Positions 16,114 through 25,049 of a DNA stretch of 64,000 nt are shown in pieces. The stretch is from NCBI GenBank assembly GCA_902592325.1, contig CACJEC010000001.1, positions 124,001-188,000 of the forward strand, given 5' to 3'. The notes below the pieces were generated by a model. That model did not search any database. It was given only the letters and a program-made list of their open reading frames with translations, and was not told the origin of the DNA. The DNA is from an uncultured Pelagibacteraceae bacterium. GTDB lineage: Bacteria; Pseudomonadota; Alphaproteobacteria; Pelagibacterales; Pelagibacteraceae. The stretch's first letter is position 1, and every line of letters starts with the position of its first letter. A program made the position numbers and the translations under genes.

Positions 16114-17924
16114 TGATTAAAGGTAATTTTATAGATAACTTGCCTAAAGTTTACGGAATCTATACTGGAGGTTTTATAGGTTTCATAATCTTGATGGCAA
16201 TTGGTGAGCAGATGGGAATGACATCGAAAGCAATCGGAATTTGTTTTGTTGCTTTCACAGTAGCCATCTACGCACTTATTGGTTGGCTATCTCGTACAGC
16301 TCAAGCGAGCAATTATTACGTAGCTGGAAGACAAGTTCCAACTGTGTTCAACGGAATGGCAACAGCAGCCGACTGGATGTCTGGTGCTTCATTCGTTGCA
16401 ATGGCAGGTGGAATTTATTTTAAAGGTTATGGTTATATGGCTCTGCTCGTTGGTTGGACAGGTGGTTATGTGTTAGTTGCAACTTTACTAGCTCCGTACT
16501 TAAGAAAATTTGGTTGTTACACTGTTCCAGATTTCGTTGGTACAAGATATGGTGGTAATTTAGCAAGATTACTTGCGGTAATAGTTTTAACTGTTGCCTC
16601 ATTTACATATGTGACTGCACAAATTAATGCCACTGGTACTATCGCATCAGTTGCTTTAGATATCCCATTTCAATATGCTGTTTACATTGGATTAATAAGT
16701 ATCTTATTATGTTCAATGCTAGGTGGTATGAGAGGGGTAACTTGGACACAGGTTGCGCAATATATCGTGCTAATTATAGCTTACTTACTTCCAGTATTCT
16801 GGATCAGTAACAAAATAGGTGCGGGTTTCTTCCCACACTTCATGTTGGCTGATGAAGTAGCTAGAATTGGAGAATTAGAACAACAGTTTGGTTTTGTAAA
16901 AAATGCTGCTGCTGATCTAAAAACAGTACCTAAAGGGCTAGCAGGAATAACTAAAGCTCACTCAGCAGTTAACGCTACACCTTGGGCGTTCATCTCTTTA
17001 GCACTGGCAATGATGATGGGAACAGCTTCATTACCTCATGTTATGATGAGATTCTTTACTACTCCAAGTGTAAAAGCAGCTAGAAAATCAGTAGGTTGGT
17101 CTTTATTCTTTATCTTCTTACTTTATTCTTCTGCACCAATGTTAGCGACTATGTCTAAACTTTCGTTAATTGATCCAACATTACCAACAGGTATTATTGG
17201 TAAATCAATTGCAGAAGTTCAAGCAATAGATTGGTACCAAAACTGGAATCAAGCAAACTTAATGTTTATCAGTGACTTTAACAGCAATGGAACTGTTGAA
17301 TTAAATGAGTTTTTCATGGCTGGTAAAGCTGTTGTGTTAGCAACTCCTGAAATAGCTGGATTACCATACGTAATCTCAGGACTAGTAGCTGCTGGAGGTA
17401 TGGCTGCTGCCATGTCAACTGCAGACGGTTTGATTCTTGCGATTGCGAATGCGATCTCTCATGATGTTTATTATAAAATGATAGATCCAAAAGCTGAGAC
17501 AGCAAAAAGACTAGTTGTTGCAAGGGTACTACTTGTAGTAATTGGTTTTGCTGGAGCAACTATTGCAGCAATGGAGATTCAAGGTATCTTAGGTTCAGTG
17601 ATATGGGCTTTTGACTTTGCGATGTCTGGTTTGTTCTTCCCACTTGTACTTGGTGTATGGTGGAAACGAGCTAACAAAGAAGGTGCTATAGCTGGTATGG
17701 CTTTAGGTTTAATTTCTGGTTTTGCGTATCTAATTTGGGTGCGTAATGGTGGAAGTGGATTCCTTGGTATTACTCAGTTAACTTTTGGTATCTTTGGATC
17801 AGCTGTGAGTTTAGTAGCAATGGTTGTTGTGAGTTTGATGACTCCAGCACCAAATGCTTCAACTCAGAAAATGGTTGATGATGCTAGAGTACCTTCGGGT
17901 GCACAAGTAATTTCACAAAGATAA
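16113..17924 (+). CDS. Sodium:solute symporter, VC_2705/ActP-like (probable acetate uptake)
   Basis: 603-residue inner-membrane permease of the SSS family with 13 or so helices. Hallmarks are AADWMSGASFVAMAG, RKFGCYTVPDFVGTRYGG, the sodium-site region GGMAAAMSTADGLILAIANAISHD and VVSLMTPAP near the end. It is clustered with DUF4212 and acs, which points to acetate or a similar short carboxylate. A loop at residues ~370-405 has an EF-hand-like element (D388 to E399). Codon use (GCT, GGT, GTT rich, fewer A-runs) suggests high expression. A strong terminator follows directly. Confidence 0.92.
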   Translation: MIKGNFIDNLPKVYGIYTGGFIGFIILMAIGEQMGMTSKAIGICFVAFTVAIYALIGWLSRTAQASNYYVAGRQVPTVFNGMATAADWMSGASFVAMAGGIYFKGYGYMALLVGWTGGYVLVATLLAPYLRKFGCYTVPDFVGTRYGGNLARLLAVIVLTVASFTYVTAQINATGTIASVALDIPFQYAVYIGLISILLCSMLGGMRGVTWTQVAQYIVLIIAYLLPVFWISNKIGAGFFPHFMLADEVARIGELEQQFGFVKNAAADLKTVPKGLAGITKAHSAVNATPWAFISLALAMMMGTASLPHVMMRFFTTPSVKAARKSVGWSLFFIFLLYSSAPMLATMSKLSLIDPTLPTGIIGKSIAEVQAIDWYQNWNQANLMFISDFNSNGTVELNEFFMAGKAVVLATPEIAGLPYVISGLVAAGGMAAAMSTADGLILAIANAISHDVYYKMIDPKAETAKRLVVARVLLVVIGFAGATIAAMEIQGILGSVIWAFDFAMSGLFFPLVLGVWWKRANKEGAIAGMALGLISGFAYLIWVRNGGSGFLGITQLTFGIFGSAVSLVAMVVVSLMTPAPNASTQKMVDDARVPSGAQVISQR

Positions 17925-17935
17925 ACAATCTTTTT

Positions 17936-17963
17936 AAGGGGCGATTAATTTCGCCCCTTTTAT
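17936..17963 (+). terminator. Rho-independent terminator after the symporter gene
   Basis: A perfect 9-bp stem AAGGGGCGA / TCGCCCCTT (17936-17944 with 17951-17959) around a TTAATT loop, followed by a T-rich run. It is GC-rich in an otherwise AT-rich stretch and starts 12 bases after the symporter stop codon. It ends the DUF4212-symporter transcript. Confidence 0.9.
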
Positions 17964-17993
17964 TCTTCACAATTTTCAAATATAAATTCTTTA

Positions 17994-18350
17994 ATGTCTG
18001 CTAACTTTCACCCACTTGTCTATATCGTAGACTATATTCTTGGAATTATAATGTGGACCTTAATAGGAAAAGTTGCGATGAATATTTTTCAAAGGGAAGA
18101 CTCGGAATTCTTTTTTATGAAGGTTTTTGTGAAATTTACAAATCCATTACTTACTATCTTTAAGCCAATAACTCCATCTTTTATTATTCGGCCATTAGTA
18201 CCTTTATACGTTGCTTGGTTCTTTTTTATGATTAGATTTTATCTAATGCCATATGTGTTAGGGTACTCAGTTATGGGAATGCTTTCTTTTCCACTTGAAA
18301 GTGAGATATCAAGACATATTTATCAATTTTTTAATTCAATAAAATTTTAA
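17994..18350 (+). CDS. YggT-like small membrane protein
   Basis: 118 residues with two strongly hydrophobic regions (~7-28 and ~65-95) and a YggT-like linker FTNPLLTIFKPITPSFIIRPLVPLY between them. It is more divergent than the YggT protein at 8479 and longer at both ends. A membrane role is clear; function is unknown. It precedes rpe by 28 bp on the same strand and follows the symporter terminator, so it probably has its own promoter. Confidence 0.7.
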   Translation: MSANFHPLVYIVDYILGIIMWTLIGKVAMNIFQREDSEFFFMKVFVKFTNPLLTIFKPITPSFIIRPLVPLYVAWFFFMIRFYLMPYVLGYSVMGMLSFPLESEISRHIYQFFNSIKF

Positions 18351-18378
18351 AAATTGATACTAATTGATTTAGTTTCAA

Positions 18379-19038
18379 ATGAAAAAAATACAAATTTCAC
18401 CCTCAATTTTATCTGCAGATTTTAGTCAGTTAGGTAAAGAAATAAAAAGACTTGAAGAGGCTGGAGCTGACTTTATTCATGTCGACGTAATGGATGGCCA
18501 CTTTGTACCTAATTTAACAATTGGCCCACCTGTTATAAAAGCACTTAAAAAAAACTGCTCAATTAAATTTGATGTACATTTAATGATTTCACCAGTACAT
18601 GAATTCATTGAAGCCTATGCTGAGGCGGGCGCAGATATAATCACTATTCACCCTGAAGCAACTGAAGATTTATCAGCCTCTATTTTAAAAATTAAAAAAT
18701 TAAAAAAAAAAGTCGGGGTATCACTAAATCCAGAGACAAAAGTGAATGTAATAAAAGATTATTTAAGTCAAATTGATTTAGTTCTAATTATGAGTGTTAA
18801 TCCTGGTTTTGGAGGTCAAAAATTTATGCCTAAAGTTCTAGATAAAGTAAAAGAACTCAAAGATATCCAAAAAAATCATAATTTAAATTTTGATATTGAG
18901 ATTGATGGTGGAATTAATTTTGAAAATTCAAAACTTGTAATTGAGGCAGGGGCTAATATCCTAGTCTCAGGGACAACAATATTTAAAAGTAATAATGGAA
19001 ACATAAAAAAAAATATTGATTTACTAAAATCTTCATAA
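18379..19038 (+). CDS. rpe: Ribulose-phosphate 3-epimerase
   Basis: Interconverts ribulose 5-phosphate and xylulose 5-phosphate in the pentose phosphate pathway. 219 residues, TIM barrel. Conserved metal and catalytic stretches are SPSILSADFSQLG, HVDVMDGHFVPNLTIGP, FDVHLMI, VNPGFGGQKF and EIDGGIN, all intact. Followed after 4 bp by the heparinase-like gene and then purH, in one transcription unit. Confidence 0.97.
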   Translation: MKKIQISPSILSADFSQLGKEIKRLEEAGADFIHVDVMDGHFVPNLTIGPPVIKALKKNCSIKFDVHLMISPVHEFIEAYAEAGADIITIHPEATEDLSASILKIKKLKKKVGVSLNPETKVNVIKDYLSQIDLVLIMSVNPGFGGQKFMPKVLDKVKELKDIQKNHNLNFDIEIDGGINFENSKLVIEAGANILVSGTTIFKSNNGNIKKNIDLLKSS

Positions 19039-19042
19039 CTAA

Positions 19043-20671
19043 ATGATTTTAAGAAATTCCTTAAATTTCATAAGTCAATTTTCGTCAAATATTATAAGAA
19101 AGATAAAAAATATCTATCTTAACTCAAATTATTATGACAAAAAAATTTCTAAAGTAAATATTGAAGATTTAATTTATAAACCAAGTCCACATTTACTTTC
19201 ATCATTAATAAAATATCAAAAAAAGAAGATTAATTTAGATGAAATTACAACAAAAAATTTATGGGATAATAAAAATATTAATCAAAAAAATTTTAAAAAG
19301 TTAAATAACTTTTACTGGTTTTTTAGTTTAGATTTAAAATCGTCAAAAAAAAATACCCAAAAGATTATTTCTGAATGGATAAAAAAAAATTCCAAATATA
19401 ATTCAAAGAGTTGGGAATTTGATCTTACATCAAAAAGAATTATAGCTTGGCTATCGAATCATAAACTGACAATTGAAGAAAGTGATAGAGACTACCTTAA
19501 TTTATTCAATAGAATAATCAAAAAACAAACTAATCATCTAATGAGCGAAATAAATAATTCAAAAATAGTCGATGATAAAATGATTGGTTGTTCTGCTATT
19601 ATTTTAGTTGGCTTATGTTACAAAAATGAAAAAAAATATCTATTATATGGTTTAAGTTTACTTAAAAAAATATCTACTCTTGTTTTTGATAATTATGGGT
19701 TTCCAAAATCGAGAAACATTAAACAGCTTATTTTTTATCTTAAATATTTTATTCTTATTAGAGAATGGTTTAAAGAGGCTCAAATTGAAATTCCTGAACA
19801 TATAAATGAAATAATCTATTATTTAGGCCAAGGTTATGCATTTGTATGGCAAAATACAAAAACAGACATTTTAATGAACGGTAATAATATTTCTGATAAT
19901 TTTGAGTTTGATCAATATCTCAAAAGATTTAGCTACACGTTTAAAAATGAAAACAAAGAATTTGGTGGTTATACAGTATTATATAATAAAAAAATTTCTA
20001 TTATAATGGATATTGGTAGTACACCTTCCTCTAAATTTTCTTCCAAATATCAATCCGGAGCGCTTTCATTTGAAATTAATTCCAATGGAAAAAAATTAAT
20101 CAGTAATTGTGGATATTATAATGGTAGTAATAAAAAATTGGTCCAATTATCTAAATCAACTGCAGCACATAGCACTTTAATAATTGATGATAACTCCTCA
20201 TGTCTTTACAATAAAAATAATGAAAATTATGTGGTAACTAATGGTTTAAAAATTTTAAAAAAAGATATTGTATTTGAAAAAGATTATTGGAAAATAAATG
20301 CATCTCATGATGGATATCATAGAAAATATAACACAACTCATGAAAGAAAAATTGAGTTTTATCCTCTACAGTTTAAATTTATCGGTACTGATAAAATTTT
20401 GAATAAAAAAACCAATCAAAATATTAAATTTGATATTCGATTTCATCTGGAGCCAGAGATTAAATTAATGAAAACACAAGATAACAAAACAATTCTGATA
20501 GAATTAAATGATGAAGGTTGGAAGTTTACTTGTAATAAATTTGATATAAATATTGATAATGGTTTATATTTCGGTAATAAAAATTCTTATACTCAGAACC
20601 AAAATATATTTATTTCTGGAATAACAAGTAAACAAAATGAGAATATTGTATGGGAATTAACTAAAATTTAA
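19043..20671 (+). CDS. Heparinase II/III-like protein
   Basis: 542 residues. The N-terminal half is helical (TSKRIIAWLSNHKLTI, SEINNSKIVDDKMIGCSAIILVGL), as in the alpha/alpha toroid of polysaccharide lyases. The C-terminal half is beta-rich and carries the heparinase II/III-like signature FGGYTVLYNKK, GALSFEINSNGKKLISNCG and AHSTLIIDDNSS. No convincing signal peptide is visible, which is odd for a lyase but usual for this alphaproteobacterial family. I recall the gene between rpe and purH in other Alphaproteobacteria. The substrate is unknown. It shares one base with purH (TAATG). Confidence 0.85.
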   Translation: MILRNSLNFISQFSSNIIRKIKNIYLNSNYYDKKISKVNIEDLIYKPSPHLLSSLIKYQKKKINLDEITTKNLWDNKNINQKNFKKLNNFYWFFSLDLKSSKKNTQKIISEWIKKNSKYNSKSWEFDLTSKRIIAWLSNHKLTIEESDRDYLNLFNRIIKKQTNHLMSEINNSKIVDDKMIGCSAIILVGLCYKNEKKYLLYGLSLLKKISTLVFDNYGFPKSRNIKQLIFYLKYFILIREWFKEAQIEIPEHINEIIYYLGQGYAFVWQNTKTDILMNGNNISDNFEFDQYLKRFSYTFKNENKEFGGYTVLYNKKISIIMDIGSTPSSKFSSKYQSGALSFEINSNGKKLISNCGYYNGSNKKLVQLSKSTAAHSTLIIDDNSSCLYNKNNENYVVTNGLKILKKDIVFEKDYWKINASHDGYHRKYNTTHERKIEFYPLQFKFIGTDKILNKKTNQNIKFDIRFHLEPEIKLMKTQDNKTILIELNDEGWKFTCNKFDINIDNGLYFGNKNSYTQNQNIFISGITSKQNENIVWELTKI

Positions 20672-22206
20672 TGAAAAAAATTAAAAGAGCTCTAATTTCT
20701 GTAACAGATAAAAACAACTTAAAACCTTTATTAAATATACTAAAAAAAAATAAGGTTGAAATTATTAGTTCTGGGGGCACCTATAGAGAAATCAAAAAAT
20801 TAAAATTTAAATGTAATGAGGTGTCAGATTATACTGGATCACCTGAAATACTTAATGGAAGAGTTAAAACACTACATCCTAAAATTCATGCTGGAATTTT
20901 GAGTCAAAGAAAGAATAAATCTCATCATAAAGATTTAATAAAAAATAAATTTAAAAATATTGATCTTGTAATAGTTAATTTTTATCCTTTTCAAAAAACT
21001 ATAGAAAACACATCTAATCATAAAAAGATAATTGAAAATATTGATATTGGTGGTCCAGCTATGGTTAGGGCTGCAGCAAAAAATTATAATGATGTAACTG
21101 TTATAACTTCTAATACTCAGTATAACGAACTTATTAAAGAAATGATTAAATTTAAAGGCTGTACATCTCAAAATTTCAGAGAAAAGATGTCTCAAATAGC
21201 CTTTGCAGAAACTGCTTATTATGACGCTACAATCTCAAATTATTTTAACAAAAAAATTAAGGAAAATTTTCCTCATAAAAAAATTATTTTTGGAAATTTA
21301 ATTAAAAAACTCAGATATGGTGAAAATCCACATCAAGAGAGTGCAATATACTCAAAAAGTGATTTTTTAAAGTTAAACCAATTGAATGGTAAAAAATTAA
21401 GTTATAATAATTTTAATGATATTTTCACAGGGTTAGCAATTTCTAAATCTCTCCCAAAAAATTCAGGTATAGTAATTATAAAACATGCTAATCCATGTGG
21501 AGTATCTATTTTAAAAGATCCTTTAAAGTGTTACAAATCAGCTCTTGCATGTGATCCTATTAGTGCTTTTGGTGGAATAATTTCCTGTAATTTTAAAATA
21601 AACAAAAACCTGGCACTAGAACTAAATAAATTATTTTTTGAAGTGATAATTGGAAACAATTTTGATTTTGATGCTATAAAAATTTTAAAAAAGAAAAAAA
21701 ATTTGAGGTTAATTGATGCATCAAATTTTAGTTTTAAAGAAAGTTTAAATTTTAATTCTATTGATGAGAATATTTTAATACAATCAGAAGATAGGAAAAT
21801 TTTTACAATAAAAGACTTTAAGATTGTATCAAAAAAGAAACCATCAAAATCTCAACTAGATGACTTAATTTTTGCTTTTAATATATGTAGATTTGTAAAG
21901 TCAAATGCAATTGTTTTAGCATCTAACAAAACGACTGTAGGTATTGGTTCAGGCCAGCCTAGTAGGTTAGATAGCTGTCAAATAGCAATTAATAAAATGA
22001 AAAAATTCACAACATCATCATTAGAAATTGTTGCAGCCTCAGATGCTTTTTTTCCATTCGTTGACGGAATTGAAAAATTAGTTCAATCTGGAATAAAAGC
22101 TGTAGTTCAACCAGCAGGATCTATTAGAGATAAAGAAATTATAAAATTTGCAAATGAAACTAATACAGTTTTGTTATTTTCAAAAACAAGACATTTTAGA
22201 CATTAG
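20671..22206 (+). CDS. purH: Bifunctional AICAR transformylase/IMP cyclohydrolase
   Basis: Performs the last two steps of IMP synthesis. 511 residues, normal length. The IMP cyclohydrolase (MGS-like) domain is N-terminal with ALISVTDKNNL, SSGGTYREI and GRVKTLHPKIHAGIL. The AICAR transformylase domain has RYGENPHQESA, KHANPCGV, SAFGGII, GIGSGQPSR and ASDAFFPFVDGIE. It begins in a one-base overlap with the heparinase-like gene and ends in an 11-bp tail-to-tail overlap with phhB. Confidence 0.98.
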   Translation: MKKIKRALISVTDKNNLKPLLNILKKNKVEIISSGGTYREIKKLKFKCNEVSDYTGSPEILNGRVKTLHPKIHAGILSQRKNKSHHKDLIKNKFKNIDLVIVNFYPFQKTIENTSNHKKIIENIDIGGPAMVRAAAKNYNDVTVITSNTQYNELIKEMIKFKGCTSQNFREKMSQIAFAETAYYDATISNYFNKKIKENFPHKKIIFGNLIKKLRYGENPHQESAIYSKSDFLKLNQLNGKKLSYNNFNDIFTGLAISKSLPKNSGIVIIKHANPCGVSILKDPLKCYKSALACDPISAFGGIISCNFKINKNLALELNKLFFEVIIGNNFDFDAIKILKKKKNLRLIDASNFSFKESLNFNSIDENILIQSEDRKIFTIKDFKIVSKKKPSKSQLDDLIFAFNICRFVKSNAIVLASNKTTVGIGSGQPSRLDSCQIAINKMKKFTTSSLEIVAASDAFFPFVDGIEKLVQSGIKAVVQPAGSIRDKEIIKFANETNTVLLFSKTRHFRH

Positions 22207-22540
22207 TTATCTGATCAATTTTAGATGCTAAAATAAAATCATTTTCAGATAAACCTTCAATTGCATGAGTTGTGATATTAATTTTTGCATATCCCCAGCC
22301 AAAAATAATATCTGGGTGATGCCCTTCATCCTCTGAAATTCTTCCAACATTATTCACAAAATCTTGACTGTCTTTAAAATTTTTAAAATTAAATTTTTTT
22401 TCTAAAAAAAAAATATTTTTTTCATTTTGAACAATTTTCCAACCATCCACCATTTTTTGATATTTATGAATTTCTGAAATATCAAATGGTGTTACACCAC
22501 CTTCACAAGGTTTACATTTTTTATCCTTTAAATCATTCAT
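22196..22540 (-). CDS. phhB: Pterin-4a-carbinolamine dehydratase
   Basis: 114 residues with the catalytic signature EDEGHHPDIIFGWGYAKI and the flanking THAIEGLSENDFILASKID. Recycles 4a-hydroxytetrahydropterin after aromatic amino-acid hydroxylation, and may double as a transcription cofactor in animals. An N-terminal KKCKPCEGG stretch is typical of the bacterial versions. Its start overlaps the stop of the sulfotransferase gene by 8 bp; its end overlaps purH by 11 bp. Confidence 0.93.
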   Translation of the reverse strand: MNDLKDKKCKPCEGGVTPFDISEIHKYQKMVDGWKIVQNEKNIFFLEKKFNFKNFKDSQDFVNNVGRISEDEGHHPDIIFGWGYAKINITTHAIEGLSENDFILASKIDQITNV

Positions 22541-23369
22541 ATTTTAATTCCTTTAAATCATTTAAAAATTGATCTCTAATTTTATCTGATAATTCTTTAG
22601 ACAAAAATTTTTCCCATTTATTATTGAAACCTAAGTTAAAAAAATTTATTGATTTTCCATCCTTAGAAACTGCACTTTCTCCAAAACCATATAATTTCTC
22701 TTTATTTTTTAAATTTGAAAAACTTGTTGAATTTATAGAATTAATCATTTTTTCCTCATTAATTTCATTGTTAGTTCCTTTTAAATTTTCAATGAAATTC
22801 AAAATTTTTCTAAATTCTTCATGAGTATTGTCTCGCAAATCTTCATATTTAACTATTAAAGTTTTAAAATTTATATCATTTTTCCAAGATCTATAGTGAT
22901 TTGACCATGATCCCAAAAAAGTAAAATTACTACAATCACCATCTGCTGTTTTAAAAGATAATGAAGAATTATTGTCTGTCATTTTTGCATACGCCTCATC
23001 TAGATTTAATGAGTAATGATTACACATTGATGAGATAATATTTCTTGGGTCTCTAATTATATATATTGCCCCCGCCGTTTCCGATGAAGTTGTAAATTTA
23101 TTTCCAAAATATTCCTCTAATGAACTATGAGTTTTGAGGAAATAAAATTCTTCTTTTTTAAAAAAATTCTTTTGATTAGGTATCCAGCTACTTGCTGCAT
23201 CCATAAAAGTATAAGCCTTTTTAGATGAATATCTTAAGGCTGGAAATTGTTTTATATTTAGTAGTAATTCAAAATCAAATTTACCTTTTTTAGAAAAATA
23301 ATATGCTGACAGAAATGATCTAACATACGTATTTCCACTTTTAGGGTAAGATGCAATCCAAATTATCAT
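22533..23369 (-). CDS. PAPS-dependent sulfotransferase-like protein (first paralogue)
   Basis: 278 residues, sulfotransferase fold. The 5'-phosphosulfate loop YPKSGNTYVRS is at residues 8-18 and the 3'-phosphate region IYIIRDPRNIISSMCNHY at ~102-119. Such enzymes move sulfate from PAPS to hydroxyls or amines of small molecules or glycans; the acceptor is unknown. A close paralogue is encoded on the other side of tRNA-Gly, in the same orientation. The first residues (IWIASYPKSGNTYVRSFLSA) are nearly the same in both copies. Confidence 0.88.
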   Translation of the reverse strand: MIIWIASYPKSGNTYVRSFLSAYYFSKKGKFDFELLLNIKQFPALRYSSKKAYTFMDAASSWIPNQKNFFKKEEFYFLKTHSSLEEYFGNKFTTSSETAGAIYIIRDPRNIISSMCNHYSLNLDEAYAKMTDNNSSLSFKTADGDCSNFTFLGSWSNHYRSWKNDINFKTLIVKYEDLRDNTHEEFRKILNFIENLKGTNNEINEEKMINSINSTSFSNLKNKEKLYGFGESAVSKDGKSINFFNLGFNNKWEKFLSKELSDKIRDQFLNDLKELKYE

Positions 23370-23382
23370 AATTTCATTTTAA

Positions 23383-23457
23383 TGGAGCGGGCAAAGGGGG
23401 TCGAACCCTCGACCTTCTCGTTGGCAACGAGACGCTCTACCACTGAGCTATGCCCGC
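23383..23457 (-). tRNA. tRNA-Gly (anticodon GCC)
   Basis: 75 nt on the minus strand with encoded CCA. The acceptor stem GCGGGCA/TGCCCGC, the D arm GCTC-loop-GAGC, the anticodon arm TCTCG-TTGCCAA-CGAGA (anticodon GCC) and the T arm GAGGG-TTCGACC-CCCTT all pair; the discriminator base is T. Reads Gly GGC/GGU codons. It lies between the two sulfotransferase genes. Confidence 0.97.
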
Positions 23458-23511
23458 AAAAATTTTATTATATTTCTCAATTATATAAATGCAAGAAATA
23501 TGAAAGATGAG

Positions 23512-24366
23512 TTAATGATAATGTAATTCTTGTAAGTTTTCTTTAAAAATTTTATTAATTTTGTTGGCAAAACTGGTTTCAAAAAAAACTTTCCAATCAT
23601 TACTCGGCCCAAGATGAAAGAACGGTATTTTGTTACTATCTTGATTTTTGGACTTTATAGATTCAGAAAAACCATAATTTTTTTCAATTTTTTTCAATTT
23701 TTCAAAAGAAGTAGTGGCTATTGCTTTTTGCGCTTTGAGTTTATCAAAATTAAGACCTGTTTTACATGTTTTATCAATAAAATTAATTAAATCTTTTACT
23801 ACATAAAAAGTTTTATCTAAAAGATCTTCATACTTAATAAGCTTAATTGGAAAATCACTATTATTAATCCAAGATTTATAATTCTTTTGCCAAGAGCTGA
23901 TAAATTGAAAATCACTATAATCATTTTTTTTAAAATAATCATATGTATATTTTTTTTCATTTAGCATAAAATTTAAAGCTTCTTCTTTATTCATCTCAAA
24001 ATGATTCATAATTGAAGTTAAAACATTTCTTGGATCCCTTACTATATAAACAGCTCCAATTGAATTATTTTTATTGGAAAAATTATTATTGTTTAAAGAA
24101 CCATAAATATTATGAGTTTTAAAAAATTTTATTTTTTTATCTTTATTTATTAATTCTTGAGCTTTAATCCAATGCTTAACTGTTGCGACTGGATTACTTT
24201 TATCATATTCAAATTTATCAAAATATTTTTTTTCTGGAAATTGAGGAATATTTTTTAAAATTCTATCATTTGTAAAATTTCCGTCTTTGGTAAAATAATA
24301 AGCACTTAAAAGAGACCTTAACCATGTGTTTCCATTTTTAGGGTATGAAGCAATCCAAAAAATCAT
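23512..24366 (-). CDS. PAPS-dependent sulfotransferase-like protein (second paralogue)
   Basis: 284 residues, same architecture as its neighbour at 22533: 5'-phosphosulfate loop YPKNGNTWLRS near the N-terminus, 3'-phosphate segment VYIVRDPRNVLTSIMNHFEM at ~105-124, and a matching C-terminal block FFHLGPSNDWKVF against FFNLGFNNKWEKF. The two probably arose by tandem duplication and have since diverged. The target is unknown. It is divergent from the Lon-domain gene with a 41-bp gap. Confidence 0.88.
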   Translation of the reverse strand: MIFWIASYPKNGNTWLRSLLSAYYFTKDGNFTNDRILKNIPQFPEKKYFDKFEYDKSNPVATVKHWIKAQELINKDKKIKFFKTHNIYGSLNNNNFSNKNNSIGAVYIVRDPRNVLTSIMNHFEMNKEEALNFMLNEKKYTYDYFKKNDYSDFQFISSWQKNYKSWINNSDFPIKLIKYEDLLDKTFYVVKDLINFIDKTCKTGLNFDKLKAQKAIATTSFEKLKKIEKNYGFSESIKSKNQDSNKIPFFHLGPSNDWKVFFETSFANKINKIFKENLQELHYH

Positions 24367-24407
24367 TTAATTATTTATTTTTTAAAGGTATACTTAAGCT
24401 CATAATA

Positions 24408-25046
24408 ATGAAATTACCAAAAAAAATAGCAGTATTTCCCCTAAGTAATTTTATAATTTTTCCAAAAACTACTGTGCCACTTAATATTTTTGAACCAAGA
24501 TATATTGAGATGGTTAATGATAGTATGAAATCAGAAAAGTTAATAGGCATGATACAGCCTAAAACTGTTAAAAAAGTTAAGAAATTAGATTCTGAACTTT
24601 ATGATATTGGTTGTTTAGGCAAAATAACAAGTTTTAAAGAAACAAATGATGGCAGATATTTAATTGATTTGAAAGGCATTATTAGATTCAAGATAAATAG
24701 AGAAATCAAGTCAGAAAAAAAATATAGAGAATGTGAGGTCAATTACGATACTTATTTGGAGGATCTAAATGAAAAAAAAGAAGATTTAAAATTCTCTGAT
24801 TTAGAATTAATTTTTAAAGACTTAAAATCATTATTTGAAAAAAGAGGTTTTATAATTAATTGGAAGGCTCTCGAAAAACAAAGTTTAGATGAAACAATTA
24901 ATGCCTTAGCAATGGCTTCTCCATTTAGTCTAGAAGAAAAACAAGTTTTATTAGAAGCTGTAAGTTTAGATTTGAGAAAAAATAAAATAGCTGAAATCTT
25001 ATCTACGTATACATTTGATCAATTTCAAAATACAACGCTTCAATAA
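24408..25046 (+). CDS. Lon N-terminal substrate-binding domain protein
   Basis: A stand-alone Lon substrate-binding (LAN/PUA-like) domain of 212 residues. I place the start at the ATG at 24408 (MKLPKKIAVFPLSNF), because the in-frame ATG at 24345 would overlap the divergent sulfotransferase and adds no conserved sequence. Key stretches are FPKTTVPLNIFEPRYIEMV, IGMIQP, YDIGCLGKITSF and LAMASPFSLEEKQVLLEA. No AAA or protease domain is present, so it is not Lon itself; the role is unclear. It converges with the UbiH-like gene (3-bp gap). Confidence 0.9.
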   Translation: MKLPKKIAVFPLSNFIIFPKTTVPLNIFEPRYIEMVNDSMKSEKLIGMIQPKTVKKVKKLDSELYDIGCLGKITSFKETNDGRYLIDLKGIIRFKINREIKSEKKYRECEVNYDTYLEDLNEKKEDLKFSDLELIFKDLKSLFEKRGFIINWKALEKQSLDETINALAMASPFSLEEKQVLLEAVSLDLRKNKIAEILSTYTFDQFQNTTLQ

Positions 25047-25049
25047 ATT

